Shown: one piece after another, positions 9,762 to 20,060 of the stretch
Position numbering within the stretch: position 1 is the stretch's first letter
Layout: the number at the start of each line of letters is the position of its first letter
Assembly: GCF_000018365.1 (NCBI RefSeq)
Contig: NC_011529.1
Location: 124,001-188,000, forward strand
Length of the DNA stretch: 64,000 nt
Source of the DNA: Thermococcus onnurineus NA1
Lineage (GTDB): Archaea; Methanobacteriota_B; Thermococci; Thermococcales; Thermococcaceae
Direction of reading: 5' to 3'
The notes under the pieces: model-generated
Told to the model about the DNA's origin: nothing
What the model saw: the letters and a program-made list of their open reading frames with translations, nothing else
Databases searched by the model: none
Translations under genes and position numbers: made by a program

Positions 9762-11021
9762 ATGGTCGAGATTGACCCATTTGAGATGGCCGTTAAGCAG
9801 CTTGAGAGGGCTGCCCAGTTTATGGACATAAGTGAAGAGGCTCTTGAGTTCCTTAAGAGGCCCCAGAGGATTCTTGAGGTCAGCATCCCCGTCGAGATGG
9901 ATGATGGTTCTGTTAAGGTTTTCACCGGTTTCCGTGTCCAGTACAACTGGGCACGCGGCCCGACTAAGGGTGGTATAAGGTGGCACCCTGAGGAGACCCT
10001 CAGCACCGTCAAGGCCCTTGCCGCCTGGATGACCTGGAAGACCGCCGTTATGGACCTCCCGTACGGCGGCGGTAAGGGTGGTATCATCTGCAACCCGAAG
10101 GAGCTCTCTGACAGAGAGAAGGAGAGGCTCGCCAGGGGATACATAAGGGCTATCTACGACATTATCAGCCCGTACACTGACGTTCCTGCCCCTGACGTTT
10201 ACACCAACCCACAGATTATGGCCTGGATGATGGACGAGTACGAGGCTATCAGCAGGAGGAAGGTTCCAAGCTTTGGTATCATCACCGGTAAGCCGCCTGG
10301 AGTCGGTGGTATTGTTGCCAGGATGGATGCCACCGCCAGGGGCGCTGCCTTTACCGTCAGGGAAGCAGCTAAGGCCCTCGGCATGGATCTCAAGGACAAG
10401 ACCATCGCCATCCAGGGCTACGGTAACGCCGGTTACTACATGGCCAAGATTATGAGCGAGGAGTTCGGTATGAAGGTCGTCGCCGTCAGCGACAGCAGGG
10501 GTGGCATTTACAACCCGGACGGACTCAACGCCGACGAGGTTCTCGAGTGGAAGAAGAAGAACGGCAGCGTTAAGGACTTCCCAGGTGCCCAGAACATCAC
10601 CAACGAGGAGCTCCTCGAGCTCGAGGTCGATGTCCTCGCCCCGAGCGCCATCGAGGGCGTTATCACCAAGGACAACGCCGACAAGATCAAGGCCAAGATC
10701 ATTGCTGAGCTCGCCAACGGCCCGACCACCCCGGAGGCCGACGAGATCCTCCACGAGAAGGGTGTCCTTGTCATACCGGACTTCCTCTGTAACGCCGGTG
10801 GTGTCACTGTCAGCTACTTCGAGTGGGTCCAGAACATAACTGGAGACTACTGGGACCTTGAGACCACCAGGGCTAAGCTCGACAAGAAGATGACCAAGGC
10901 ATTCTGGGACGTTTACAACACCCACAAGGAGAAGAACATCAACATGCGTGACGCCGCCTACGTCGTCGCTGTCCAGAGGGTCTACGACGCCATGAAGTGG
11001 CGCGGATGGGTGAAGAAGTGA
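9762..11021 (+). CDS. gdhA: glutamate dehydrogenase
   Basis: This enzyme catalyses reversible oxidative deamination of glutamate to 2-oxoglutarate and ammonia, a very abundant protein of peptide-fermenting Thermococcales. The 419-residue product has the substrate-binding glycine/lysine motif (PYGGGKGGI) in domain I and a Rossmann GYGNAG in domain II. ATG 9762 is chosen over GTG 9753 because GAGGTGGG lies at correct spacing and [11 protein letters not shown] is the family N-terminus. The strong promoter and biased codons fit high expression. The long open frame on the opposite strand is an artefact of that codon bias. Confidence 0.98.
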   Translation: MVEIDPFEMAVKQLERAAQFMDISEEALEFLKRPQRILEVSIPVEMDDGSVKVFTGFRVQYNWARGPTKGGIRWHPEETLSTVKALAAWMTWKTAVMDLPYGGGKGGIICNPKELSDREKERLARGYIRAIYDIISPYTDVPAPDVYTNPQIMAWMMDEYEAISRRKVPSFGIITGKPPGVGGIVARMDATARGAAFTVREAAKALGMDLKDKTIAIQGYGNAGYYMAKIMSEEFGMKVVAVSDSRGGIYNPDGLNADEVLEWKKKNGSVKDFPGAQNITNEELLELEVDVLAPSAIEGVITKDNADKIKAKIIAELANGPTTPEADEILHEKGVLVIPDFLCNAGGVTVSYFEWVQNITGDYWDLETTRAKLDKKMTKAFWDVYNTHKEKNINMRDAAYVVAVQRVYDAMKWRGWVKK

Positions 11022-11157
11022 TCCTTCTCTCTTTTCTTACACCTTTACCAGCTTCTGGCCTTCTTTCCATCACGTAAACCTGCTGGCATTTTTCGCTAAT
11101 GATAAAAAGAGGAGATTGTCCCCGAGGCAGCTAGGGACAGAAATGGGGACTATGGGT

Positions 11158-12186
11158 TTACCTTCCGTCTCTTAACCGCTTTATTGGCCCTGTCAGTATC
11201 TGACCCTCTCTTATTAACCCCTCCGGCCTGTAGTAGATTATCAATAGGGCTAAAACACCAAATAGAATGTATTCTAGCCATACTGGCTCAAAGGGTATGT
11301 GTAGTAGCTGTACCAGCTGGAACTTGTAAGTCTCTATTAGAACTTTCAGCGTCACAAAGATAGCTGTTCCAAGGAGAACTCCTCTGTTATTGCCCCTTCC
11401 CCCTAGGAGTATCATGATGAATGGGTAGAACGCCCACTCAATCCTAGTGAATGCGCTACTTATCAGGTTAAGAGCATGGAAGCCATAGAGGACTCCGCCG
11501 AGAGCTGCTATTCCCGAGCCAATAATTGAGGCTTTAATCCTAATCCTCATAACGTCCCGACCGAAAGCCTTCACAACTTCCTCGTTCTCCCTGTGGGCCT
11601 TCAACAGTCTTCCAAAGGGTGTGTTGAGAAGTTTCTCAGCGAATATGAATACCAGTACCATTACCAGGAGAACAAGCCCTATGAATACCCACTCCCTGTT
11701 GCTTCCCGACAAAAAGGCTAGTGGGTCTGGAACCGCTGTTCCATAGTACCCGCCCATTAAAGATGGAGTGTAGTAGGCCAGCAGAAACGTTACCTCACCT
11801 ATGGCCAAGAGCGTCATTCCGAGGTAATCCCCCTTGAGCCTAGCGCTCGGTAGTATGAAGAGGGCACCCAAGAGGGCCCCGAACAGGAAAGCCAATGTTA
11901 GAGAGCCAAAGAAATAAACCAGTCCATAGATGGGGTGGACTGCGAAGAGGCTGTTGGCTTTGAAGACGAGATCGGTGGTTCCAGTTATAAGATCGCCGTC
12001 GATTCTGAGCATAGCCATGAGGATACGATTTACAGCTCCACCAAGCATAATCGCCCCTATAAGGACGGCGAAGTGCCTTCCGAAGTTTGGTATTCCTGTG
12101 TAACCGTACTCAATGTTCAGGCTTATGTTTACTACCGCATATATCCCAATCCAGACGAGTATGAGCTGGAGCAGTTCCATGATCAT
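11158..12186 (-). CDS. livM: branched-chain amino-acid ABC transporter permease LivM
   Basis: An integral membrane permease of 342 residues with about nine hydrophobic segments and the LivM-type EAA loop region (LNTPFGRLLKAHRENEEVVKAFGRD). This loop contacts the ATPases. It is the last gene of livK-livG-livF-livH-livM. Its ATG overlaps the TGA of livH (ATGA), showing translational coupling. Specificity for branched-chain or other hydrophobic amino acids is inferred from family and operon. Confidence 0.92.
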   Translation of the reverse strand: MIMELLQLILVWIGIYAVVNISLNIEYGYTGIPNFGRHFAVLIGAIMLGGAVNRILMAMLRIDGDLITGTTDLVFKANSLFAVHPIYGLVYFFGSLTLAFLFGALLGALFILPSARLKGDYLGMTLLAIGEVTFLLAYYTPSLMGGYYGTAVPDPLAFLSGSNREWVFIGLVLLVMVLVFIFAEKLLNTPFGRLLKAHRENEEVVKAFGRDVMRIRIKASIIGSGIAALGGVLYGFHALNLISSAFTRIEWAFYPFIMILLGGRGNNRGVLLGTAIFVTLKVLIETYKFQLVQLLHIPFEPVWLEYILFGVLALLIIYYRPEGLIREGQILTGPIKRLRDGR

Positions 12187-13088
12187 CTCATCAACCTCCT
12201 CCAGACCTTTGTGCCGGTAATCCCCTCGGGCATCAGAAGTAGTACGGCTATCATTATCATGAGAGAAACCACCTTTCCGTAGACGAGAATCCCAGTCCCG
12301 AGAACGTCTGAGAGACCGAAGGTAACAAGTGACTCGGAAAGGCCTATTATGTACCCGCCAATGAGACCACCGCTGATGTTCTTTAGTCCACCGACTATAC
12401 TGGCCGCGAAGACTGACACTATTATAAAGCCTCCAGTTCCGGGTACTGTCTCCTGAAGGAAGGGCAAGACTGCACCAACCATGCCCGCCAGTGCCGCCGC
12501 CAGAAACCAGGAAAACAGCCTCGTCCTCTCGACGTCTATCCCCATTGCTTCGGCTAGGGCAGGGTTTTCCATCGACGCCCTTAGAGCGGTTCCGAACTTG
12601 GTGCGGTACAGCAGGATGTAGAGTGCGACGAGCGTCGCAACTACAAGGAGGCTGGAAACGACTAACCTGCCGGGAATTCCTGACACAGCAAAGTCAGCGT
12701 TCGTAAAGACAAATTTGCTAGCGTTTCTCTTGAATGCAGAACTTATGACGTCTGAATAGGCACCGAGTAGGCCGTATAGGATAATGTCCACCGCCAGTGT
12801 GGCCATCATCAGCATATCAACCGAAGCACCTTTTCGGATTAAGGGCTTCAGCGTGAGCAGGTAGACAGCTATACCAAATAGACCTCCTGTAATAGGAGCC
12901 GGAATGAGAGCCAAGTAGGGGTTGAGCCCGAGCCCTACGTAGAGCGTGTACGCTAGATACGAACCTATCACCGCGAAGGAACCGTGGGCAAAGTTTGGAA
13001 CTCCAGTGGTTATGTAGGTGAGCGTGAGCCCTAGGGCCAAGAGGGCCAACAGGTTGGCGTAGGTCAGCGCACCTTCAAGAACACCCAT
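12183..13088 (-). CDS. livH: branched-chain amino-acid ABC transporter permease LivH
   Basis: A permease of about 301 residues, LivH type: [19 protein letters not shown] near the N-terminus and a cytoplasmic loop [23 protein letters not shown] for ATPase coupling. The frame is open further upstream into livF. ATG 13088 ([10 protein letters not shown]) has GGTGAT at good spacing, ATG 13094 is the alternative. Either way it overlaps the end of livF by 14-20 bases. It pairs with LivM to form the membrane channel. Confidence 0.92.
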   Translation of the reverse strand: MGVLEGALTYANLLALLALGLTLTYITTGVPNFAHGSFAVIGSYLAYTLYVGLGLNPYLALIPAPITGGLFGIAVYLLTLKPLIRKGASVDMLMMATLAVDIILYGLLGAYSDVISSAFKRNASKFVFTNADFAVSGIPGRLVVSSLLVVATLVALYILLYRTKFGTALRASMENPALAEAMGIDVERTRLFSWFLAAALAGMVGAVLPFLQETVPGTGGFIIVSVFAASIVGGLKNISGGLIGGYIIGLSESLVTFGLSDVLGTGILVYGKVVSLMIMIAVLLLMPEGITGTKVWRRLMR

Positions 13089-13848
13089 CGACATCACCCG
13101 CCTCAAGCTTTTCCGTCTTTTCCCCAACGATTTCAACGTCCTCAATTATGCCGAGGAAGTGTCTCTGGAATTTATCATCCGTTATAAGCCTAACTGGGTC
13201 TCCCTCGTAGAAGACCCTACCACTAACGAGCATGTACCCCTTGTCACTTATCTCCAGGGCCTTCTTTGCGTTCTGCTCTACGAGAAGGACCGTAAGCCCG
13301 TGATCGTCCCTCATCTCCACTATCTTTCCGAATATTACGTCGGCAAGCTTGGGAGCGAGCTGGGCAGTCGGTTCGTCGAGGAGTAAAAGTTCACTGTTTC
13401 TAATTAATGCAGTCGCCATGGCCAGGAATTGCCTCTGACCACCACTTAGGTTCCCGGCCTTTCTCTTCAACAGGTTTTTTATCTCCGGAAACACCGAGAG
13501 AGCAAGCTCTAGCCTGTCTTTGAATTCTTCTTCAGAGAGTATGTAGCCGGCCATCCTGAGGTTCTCCATGACGGTTAGATTAGCGAACACGTTGTTGGTC
13601 TGGGGCAGGTATGCCATTCCCATCCTTGTTCTTTTAAAGGGGGGTAGTTTCGTGACGTCGGTGCCTTTAAACAGTATCCTCCCAGAGTAGACCGTCGTCA
13701 GCCCGAAGACCGTTTTCAGGAATGTTGACTTTCCGGAGCCATTGGGGCCAACTATCGTGGTGATCTTTCCCTTTTCTGCCTCGATACTCACGTCAAAGAG
13801 TATCTGGAGCTTTCCATAGCCGGCGTTAACTTTTTCTGTCTTCAGCAT
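13075..13848 (-). CDS. livF: branched-chain amino-acid ABC transporter ATPase LivF
   Basis: An ABC ATPase of 257 residues: Walker [10 protein letters not shown], signature [16 protein letters not shown], Walker [14 protein letters not shown] and the switch His region. The short N-terminal lead and [13 protein letters not shown]-loop are typical of LivF. It starts 3 bases after livG and its 3' end overlaps livH. It energises amino-acid uptake with LivG. Confidence 0.93.
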   Translation of the reverse strand: MLKTEKVNAGYGKLQILFDVSIEAEKGKITTIVGPNGSGKSTFLKTVFGLTTVYSGRILFKGTDVTKLPPFKRTRMGMAYLPQTNNVFANLTVMENLRMAGYILSEEEFKDRLELALSVFPEIKNLLKRKAGNLSGGQRQFLAMATALIRNSELLLLDEPTAQLAPKLADVIFGKIVEMRDDHGLTVLLVEQNAKKALEISDKGYMLVSGRVFYEGDPVRLITDDKFQRHFLGIIEDVEIVGEKTEKLEAGDVDGCS

Positions 13849-13850
13849 GT

Positions 13851-14618
13851 CTAACCCCCCATGTATATCTCGGCCACGCGAGGATCGTTCACAACCCTTT
13901 CAATACCCACTCTGCCCTTGCCCTCGGTGAGAACCTTGCCGTTGAACATTACATAGAGGTGGTCTACGTATCCTAGGACTATGTCGAGCCTGTGCTCTAT
14001 GAGGAGCACGGTTATCCCTTGCTCCTTTAAGCTGACAAGCTTCTGGAGTATGTCGTGGGCAAGGGACGGTGCAACTCCTGCAACGGGCTCGTCCATGACT
14101 ATCAACTCGGGCTCAGTCATCAAGGCCCTCCCGATCTCGAGGAGCTTCATTTGACCACCACTTAGGCTCCCTGCTGGTCTGTCCCAGAGATGGTCAAGCT
14201 TAAGGAACTTCAAGAGCTCCCACGCACGTTCTACGTACTCCTCTTCCGTCTCTAACCACTGACTTTTTCTGAGGGCTGAGATGACTCCCTCACCAGGGTG
14301 GACATTGGCTATGAGCATGTTCTCGAGGACAGTGAGTGATTTAAGTAGCTGGGGAGTCTGAAAAGTCCTGACGATACCTTGGCGATACACTTCGTTGGGA
14401 GGCATGTTGGTTATGTCTTCTCCTTTGAAGAGAACCCTGCCACTATCAGCCTTCAAAAAGCCCGTTATCACGTTTATCAGCGTGGATTTCCCTGAACCGT
14501 TGGGACCTATTATGAGTGTCAGGGTTCTCTCATCCACCTTAATACTCACTCCATCAACGGCCCTTAACCCACCAAACGTTTTGACAAGATTTTCAGTTCT
14601 CAGTATAGTTCCACCCAT
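13851..14618 (-). CDS. livG: branched-chain amino-acid ABC transporter ATPase LivG
   Basis: An ABC ATPase of 255 residues: Walker [10 protein letters not shown], signature [16 protein letters not shown] and Walker [14 protein letters not shown], the last being the usual LivG form. [18 protein letters not shown] is the characteristic Q-loop region. ATG is preceded by GGGGGGT. It lies 47 bases downstream of the binding-protein gene and only 2 bases ahead of livF. Confidence 0.93.
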   Translation of the reverse strand: MGGTILRTENLVKTFGGLRAVDGVSIKVDERTLTLIIGPNGSGKSTLINVITGFLKADSGRVLFKGEDITNMPPNEVYRQGIVRTFQTPQLLKSLTVLENMLIANVHPGEGVISALRKSQWLETEEEYVERAWELLKFLKLDHLWDRPAGSLSGGQMKLLEIGRALMTEPELIVMDEPVAGVAPSLAHDILQKLVSLKEQGITVLLIEHRLDIVLGYVDHLYVMFNGKVLTEGKGRVGIERVVNDPRVAEIYMGG

Positions 14619-14665
14619 CTAGACCCCCCGATGGACTTCGATAAAACAAAACAGAGGGAGAGGCT

Positions 14666-15952
14666 TTAGTGCCACTCAACCTCTCCGGTCGAGGACTTCC
14701 AGAGCCCGACCATCTCCCAGCTTCCATCCTTAACAGCCCATATGGCATAGTCGCCACTAGCCCTGTCGTTCCATTCGTCGAGCTCTATGTCGCCGGTTAC
14801 TGATGAAACGCTAAGTTCTCCAGAGCTGTATTTTGACAGTATTTCCTTTATTTTCTCGACCATCAAGTCAGGATCGTAGGTTCCATTCTCTTTCAAGACC
14901 TCGGCATAGGAGAGAGCAGCAACCCAGGCCGCGTCGTAGGCTATGAGGGCATACTCACTGGGCTCTATTCCGAACTTCTCTTTGAACCTCTCGATAAGCT
15001 TCTTTCCTGCATCGCTCTGGGCGTAGAACTGGGTGGAGAACAAGGCAACCTTTGAGGCCTTGTCTCCTGCCTCCTCAACTATCTTGTCGCTGAGCACGTT
15101 TCCGTCCGAGCCAAACCACTTGACGCTAAGCAGTTCTGAATCGTCAGGAATCTGGGAGAGAAGCGTCGCTATCTCGTCAAACCCGATGACCCACACTGCC
15201 ACTTGGTCAGCCGAGTACTTAGATAATAGAGAATTAATTCCATCCTCTGCCTTTGAGATGTACGGTGACCAGTCTGTTGGTTCTGGATTGCTGGGATAGC
15301 TTATGTCCTCGGCGATCTCGATATCACCCTTAATCTGTTCGATCGTCGCATCGTGCAGTCCTTTACCCCAAGCGTCTCCACGGTAGAGGATCACGAGCCC
15401 CTTGATTCCCTTGCTTTTCAGCTCTGCCGCTATAGCCTCGCTCTGGAATAAGTCTGTTGGAACGAAGCGGAACACGTACTTTTTCTCCTCGGGACTTGCG
15501 AATCCAATGAACTTTGGTGGCGCGGTCGATGCCTCGGAGATAACCACAATCTTGTGGGCAGCCACGTAGCTCCTCATGTTCTTAAGCTCACCGCTTGATG
15601 TGGGTCCAATTATCACCTTAATACCCTGGGCATCGAGAGTCTGGACTTTTTCCAATGCAACTTTGGGATCAGTCCTCGTGTCTTCAAAGTAAATTTCGAC
15701 CTTAAAATTCATATTGTTCTCGGAAAAGTACCTGTTTATGTCCTCCTGAGCCAGCTCAAGGGCGTTCTTTATCTTCTTTCCGTCCGATGCTATCGGTCCT
15801 GACAAGTCAAGCAGGGCACCGAGTTTGATTATCTGAACCGAAGAGCTGCTAGACTGTTGGCTGGACTGGCTTAGAGACTGGGAAGATCCTCCTATACAGC
15901 CCGCTGCAATTACCAGCAGGCTCACCAAGAGGAGTGCTGCCAACTTCTTCAT
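14666..15952 (-). CDS. livK: branched-chain amino-acid ABC transporter substrate-binding lipoprotein
   Basis: A 428-residue type I periplasmic-binding-protein fold (Leu/Ile/Val-binding). The N-terminus is a lipoprotein signal ending in IAAGC, followed by a Ser/Gln-rich linker of about 25 residues that tethers the domain to the archaeal membrane. KLGALLDLSGPIASDGKKI is the classic start of the mature domain. It is first in the liv operon. The 266-base gap upstream is AT-rich and holds its promoter (near 15990-16010). Ligand specificity cannot be read from the sequence. Confidence 0.92.
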   Translation of the reverse strand: MKKLAALLLVSLLVIAAGCIGGSSQSLSQSSQQSSSSSVQIIKLGALLDLSGPIASDGKKIKNALELAQEDINRYFSENNMNFKVEIYFEDTRTDPKVALEKVQTLDAQGIKVIIGPTSSGELKNMRSYVAAHKIVVISEASTAPPKFIGFASPEEKKYVFRFVPTDLFQSEAIAAELKSKGIKGLVILYRGDAWGKGLHDATIEQIKGDIEIAEDISYPSNPEPTDWSPYISKAEDGINSLLSKYSADQVAVWVIGFDEIATLLSQIPDDSELLSVKWFGSDGNVLSDKIVEEAGDKASKVALFSTQFYAQSDAGKKLIERFKEKFGIEPSEYALIAYDAAWVAALSYAEVLKENGTYDPDLMVEKIKEILSKYSSGELSVSSVTGDIELDEWNDRASGDYAIWAVKDGSWEMVGLWKSSTGEVEWH

Positions 15953-16218
15953 GGTGATCCCTCCTGAATTTTTCTCCGCCTATCAAGTTTACCAAGGTTA
16001 AATGTTTATCGAAGGTTTTTTTGAATCTATGACAAAATTCCTAATATTTTGCGACCATGCATATTAGGATCGTGCACATTCCTTAAAAAATGATTGACAT
16101 TCTGTCAACATGTATAATTATAATTTGACTATAAATCAGAATAAATTAAATGTCGTTGTCCAAATGGGTGCACACTGTCGGCATAATCAGAAAAACATGG
16201 GGGATGGAATACTTGTAT

Positions 16219-17382
16219 TCATGCCTTAGCCCAGTATTCTTTCTCTTCGACCATTGCCCTTATCATCTCGTCTTCGTCCTTGAACATGGTTCTTCTCGAT
16301 GGATTCTGCATGCCGTAGAACTCCATGAAGGGGCTTGGCCTCCTCTCGAACGGGTAGTAAAGGTATATTGCAGCAAGCGTCCGATAGGCCTCTGCCATTT
16401 CACTGATTACTCCCGCTGAGACACCTTCAGCGTAATGATAGACGGCTATAGCTTTGCTGACATCGACCAAGTTGAAGTCCCTCTCCACAAGCTGTCTTCT
16501 TAGGATGTCGGTAGCCTGCTCTATGTCTTCCCTGTCAAGCTCCTCAACCTCTTCGCCGTCGAGTAGGTGTTTGATTTTGATCCTCTTAATCGAGGGATCT
16601 TTGTTCACCTGGTTATCATACTCGGCAACGACCCACCAGTCGTCGAGGGCGCCAGGGTCAAGGACTGTGAAGTGCTCGCTCAGCTTGTCGTAGAAGTCCC
16701 TGACGCGGTGGTAGTACTCATCCTCGTGGCCCGTCATCGGGTAACTGAGATAGATTATGGGCTTCTCGTTCTCCCTGAAAATCAAGTTGAGGAAGACCTC
16801 ATGTGGATGCCTTATGCCGAACTGGAGGACGTAGCGGACTTCAAGGCCTTCTTTCTTCAGCTCGTGGACGAGGGTCTTCACGTGGTTTATGGCATCCTCA
16901 CGCCACATGACGAGAGTCGTGAGCTTTATGTTCTCGGGGTCTTTGCCGAAGCGCTCGAACCACTCAGGGTCGTTTATTATCCTCCTCCTGACGGAGAGAA
17001 CGTCGTCGAGGACTATTATAACGCGGTTCGGCTTCAGGAGCTTGAGGTTGCTGGTAGTAAAGCCTATAACACTTCCGCTTCCCCATCGGAAGAGGCTAGG
17101 AGTTGAGACAAGGTGGTACTTCTTATCGCTCTCATCTATCTCCTTTCTTATTCTATTGAATGCCTCGTCCCTTATCTCGTTCATCAGATCTTGGTGACTT
17201 ATTGCGAAATCCAAAACGTTCTTCCGGGTTATTTTAACGCCCAGTTCTTTACCGACTTCCCTTATGTAGTCGAAGACGTGGTAGTATGTGTAGCTCTCTC
17301 CGTTTGCAATCTTGAGGGCCTCGGTTATATACTCGTCTCTGCCGTTGAGAGGGGGGCCTGTTAAGAGTATTACCTCCTTCAT
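16219..17382 (-). CDS. P-loop-like protein with degenerate Walker A and second nucleotide-like domain
   Basis: A 387-residue protein starting MKEVILLTGPPLNGR. The N-terminal half looks like an adenylate-kinase-type P-loop fold, but Walker A reads GPPLNGRDEY with no Lys-Ser/Thr pair. The C-terminal half starts at KPIIYLSYPMTGHEDEYY, which recalls the strand-turn of nucleoside 2-deoxyribosyltransferase-like domains. It contains a DPGALDDWWV segment. It is divergent from psmB with a 109-base gap. Function unknown; both domain assignments are by eye. Confidence 0.7.
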   Translation of the reverse strand: MKEVILLTGPPLNGRDEYITEALKIANGESYTYYHVFDYIREVGKELGVKITRKNVLDFAISHQDLMNEIRDEAFNRIRKEIDESDKKYHLVSTPSLFRWGSGSVIGFTTSNLKLLKPNRVIIVLDDVLSVRRRIINDPEWFERFGKDPENIKLTTLVMWREDAINHVKTLVHELKKEGLEVRYVLQFGIRHPHEVFLNLIFRENEKPIIYLSYPMTGHEDEYYHRVRDFYDKLSEHFTVLDPGALDDWWVVAEYDNQVNKDPSIKRIKIKHLLDGEEVEELDREDIEQATDILRRQLVERDFNLVDVSKAIAVYHYAEGVSAGVISEMAEAYRTLAAIYLYYPFERRPSPFMEFYGMQNPSRRTMFKDEDEMIRAMVEEKEYWAKA

Positions 17383-17491
17383 TCTACCACCCTAGAAGTC
17401 CCCTTAGGACGAAACCTTTAAATACTATTCCCCTAAACCGCACTTGTAGAAGTTCTTCTATTCTAAAAGCATACCAGCAGGGGTGTTGTAA

Positions 17492-18103
17492 TTGGCTGAA
17501 AAGCTAAAGGGAACGACTACGGTCGGCATTGTATGTAAGGACGGTGTTGTCCTAGCGGCGGACAGGAGAGCATCGCTCGGCAACATGGTGCTGTCAAAGG
17601 AAGTCACTAAGGTGTTTCAGATAGACGACCATCTGGCTCTAGCTGGAGCTGGGAGCGTCGGGGACATTCTCTCGCTCGTTAGACTTCTGAGGGCTGAGGT
17701 TAAGCTCTACAGGGCCAAGGTCGGGAGAGAGATAAGCGTTAAGGCCCTCGCAACGCTTACTTCTAACATTCTCCACGGGAGCAGATTCATGCCATACTTT
17801 GGGTGGTTTCTCATAGCCGGTTATGATGAGAAGCCCGCACTGTATTCCCTCGATATGGCGGGCGGCGTTACAGAGGATAAGTTCACCGCAGCCGGCTCTG
17901 GAATGGAGCTAGCCTTCGCAGTTCTTGAAGATGGGTATAAGGACGACATTAATGTTGAAGAGGGCGTTAAGCTTGCCCTCAAGGCTATAAAAATTGCCAC
18001 GAGGCGTGATGTTTTCACAGGCGATGGAATAACACTCGTAACCGTGACGGAGGAGGGCTACAGGGAGCTGAACAGAGAGGAAATAGAGGCTCTTCTGAAG
18101 TGA
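17492..18103 (+). CDS. psmB: proteasome beta subunit (catalytic)
   Basis: This is the catalytic subunit of the 20S proteasome. The frame starts at TTG 17492 after GGGGTGTTG. A seven-residue propeptide (MAEKLKG) precedes the mature Thr8 nucleophile in GTTTVG. The conserved DRRAS, SGMELA and GDGITLV regions are present. Thermococcales encode two beta subunits; this position, one base before the fttA frame, corresponds to the one I recall as PsmB1. Co-transcription with fttA is likely. The alpha subunit is not in this window. Confidence 0.96.
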   Translation: MAEKLKGTTTVGIVCKDGVVLAADRRASLGNMVLSKEVTKVFQIDDHLALAGAGSVGDILSLVRLLRAEVKLYRAKVGREISVKALATLTSNILHGSRFMPYFGWFLIAGYDEKPALYSLDMAGGVTEDKFTAAGSGMELAFAVLEDGYKDDINVEEGVKLALKAIKIATRRDVFTGDGITLVTVTEEGYRELNREEIEALLK

Positions 18104-18104
18104 G

Positions 18105-20060
18105 GTGGTGACTTTGATAAGGAGAGAGACGTTCGTTGACGACATTCTACGTGATATAAAAGCGGTAATCTCGCAGATGGTTCCGAGGGAGGCTAGAATA
18201 ACAGACATCGAGTTCGAGGGACCGGAGCTCGTCATCTACGTCAAGAACCCCGAGGCAATAATGCAGGATGGAGAGCTCATCAAGAACCTCGCCAAGGTTC
18301 TCAAGAAAAGGATAAGTGTCAGGCCTGATCCGGAAGTTCTTCTCCCGCCGGAGAAGGCCGAAGAAATGATAAAGGAGATAGTTCCGCCGGAGGCAGAGAT
18401 AACCAGCATCAGCTTTGATCCGTCCGTGGGTGAGGTCCTCATAGAAGCCAAGAAGCCGGGTCTAGTGATAGGTAAGAACGGTGAAACGCTCCGCTCAATA
18501 ACCCAGAAGGTTCACTGGGCTCCCAAGGTGATACGAACTCCTCCGCTCCAGAGCCAGACGATATACTCCATCAGGCAGATACTCCAGACCGAGAGCAAGG
18601 ACAGGAGGAAGTTCCTCCGTCAGGTCGGCAGGAACATCTACCGCAAGCCCGAACTCAAGAGCGAGTGGATAAGGATAACCGGTCTAGGAGGCTTCAGGGA
18701 AGTCGGTAGGAGTGCCCTTCTCGTCCAGACCAACGAGAGTTATGTTTTGGTTGACTTCGGTGTTAACATAGCTGCCCTCCGTGACCCCAAGAAGGCCTTT
18801 CCCCACTTCGATGCTCCGGAGTTCCGTTACGTCCTGGATGCAGGCCTTCTCGATGCGATAATCATAACTCATGCTCACCTCGACCACAGCGGTATGCTTC
18901 CATATCTCTTCCGCTACAAGCTCTTCGACGGGCCAATATACACGACTCCACCTACCAGGGACCTTATGGTTCTCCTCCAGCAGGACTTCATCGAGATTCA
19001 GCAGATGAACGGTGTCGAGCCGCTTTACAGACCTAGGGACATCAAAGAGGTCATCAAGCACACCATAACCCTGGATTACGGCGAGGTCAGGGACATAGCG
19101 CCAGACATGCGTTTAACGCTCCACAACGCCGGCCACATCCTTGGTTCTTCTATAGTTCACCTCCACATAGGAAACGGACTTCACAACATAGCAATTACCG
19201 GAGACTTCAAGTTCATCCCAACGAGGCTTTTCGAACCGGCCGTTTCAAGGTTCCCAAGGCTTGAGACCCTCGTCATGGAGTCTACCTACGGTGGAAGCAA
19301 CGACCATCAGATGCCGCGTGAGGAAGCTGAGAAGCGCCTGATTGAGGTCATTCACCAGACAATAAGGAGGAAGGGCAAGGTTCTCATTCCGGCCATGGCC
19401 GTCGGTAGGGCCCAGGAGATAATGATGGTTCTCGAGGAGTACGCGAGGGTTGGTGGCATAGAGGTGCCGATTTACCTCGACGGAATGATTTGGGAGGCCA
19501 CCGCCATACATACGGCCTATCCAGAATACCTCAGCAGACACCTCCGCGAGCAGATATTCCACGAGGGCTACAACCCATTCCTCAATCCGATATTCAAGCC
19601 CGTCGCCAACTCCAGGGAGAGGCAGGACATCATAGACAGCGGTGAGCCGGCGATAATCATAGCTACTTCAGGCATGCTTGTCGGCGGACCAAGCGTGGAG
19701 TACTTCAAGCAGCTCGCTCCGGATCCAAAGAACAGCATGATATTTGTCAGCTACCAGGCAGAGGGAACCCTCGGAAGACAGGTGCAGAGGGGACTCAGAG
19801 AAATCCCGCTCGTCGGCGAGGGGGGCAAGACCGAGGTCGTCAAGGTCAACATGGAGGTTCACACCATCGACGGATTCTCAGGTCACGCTGACAGGAGGGA
19901 GCTCATAAGCTACATAGCAAGGCTGAGACCCAGGCCCGAGAGGATCATAACAGTCCACGGAGAGCCTCACAAATGTCTTGACCTCTCAACAAGCATCCAC
20001 AAGAAGTTCGGCATCAGCACGAGGGCCCCAAACAACCTCGACGCAATCCGGCTGAAGTGA
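18105..20060 (+). CDS. fttA: aCPSF1/FttA transcription-termination ribonuclease
   Basis: This is the archaeal CPSF73-like beta-CASP nuclease that cleaves nascent RNA and triggers termination. Domains in order: two KH domains (about 1-145), metallo-beta-lactamase with THAHLDHSG zinc motif (about 250), beta-CASP insert (about 385-585), and C-terminal motifs ATSGMLVGGPS and HTIDGFSGHAD. Start choice is open: GTG 18105, GTG 18108 (giving MTLIRRET, the family-like N-terminus) or TTG 18114, which has the best-spaced GAGGTGGTG. The start of the next gene overlaps the stop. Confidence 0.95.
   Translation: MVTLIRRETFVDDILRDIKAVISQMVPREARITDIEFEGPELVIYVKNPEAIMQDGELIKNLAKVLKKRISVRPDPEVLLPPEKAEEMIKEIVPPEAEITSISFDPSVGEVLIEAKKPGLVIGKNGETLRSITQKVHWAPKVIRTPPLQSQTIYSIRQILQTESKDRRKFLRQVGRNIYRKPELKSEWIRITGLGGFREVGRSALLVQTNESYVLVDFGVNIAALRDPKKAFPHFDAPEFRYVLDAGLLDAIIITHAHLDHSGMLPYLFRYKLFDGPIYTTPPTRDLMVLLQQDFIEIQQMNGVEPLYRPRDIKEVIKHTITLDYGEVRDIAPDMRLTLHNAGHILGSSIVHLHIGNGLHNIAITGDFKFIPTRLFEPAVSRFPRLETLVMESTYGGSNDHQMPREEAEKRLIEVIHQTIRRKGKVLIPAMAVGRAQEIMMVLEEYARVGGIEVPIYLDGMIWEATAIHTAYPEYLSRHLREQIFHEGYNPFLNPIFKPVANSRERQDIIDSGEPAIIIATSGMLVGGPSVEYFKQLAPDPKNSMIFVSYQAEGTLGRQVQRGLREIPLVGEGGKTEVVKVNMEVHTIDGFSGHADRRELISYIARLRPRPERIITVHGEPHKCLDLSTSIHKKFGISTRAPNNLDAIRLK

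Noticed and set aside
9738-10925. Long open frame opposite gdhA (395 codons)
   Set aside because: It mirrors the highly biased codons of gdhA. Such antisense frames gave rise to a spurious 'NAD-specific glutamate dehydrogenase' family. It has no promoter or ribosome-binding site.
11100-11150. GTCCCC/GGGGAC hairpin after gdhA
   Set aside because: Alternative pairings exist and it is not followed by a T-run; not enough to call a terminator or RNA.
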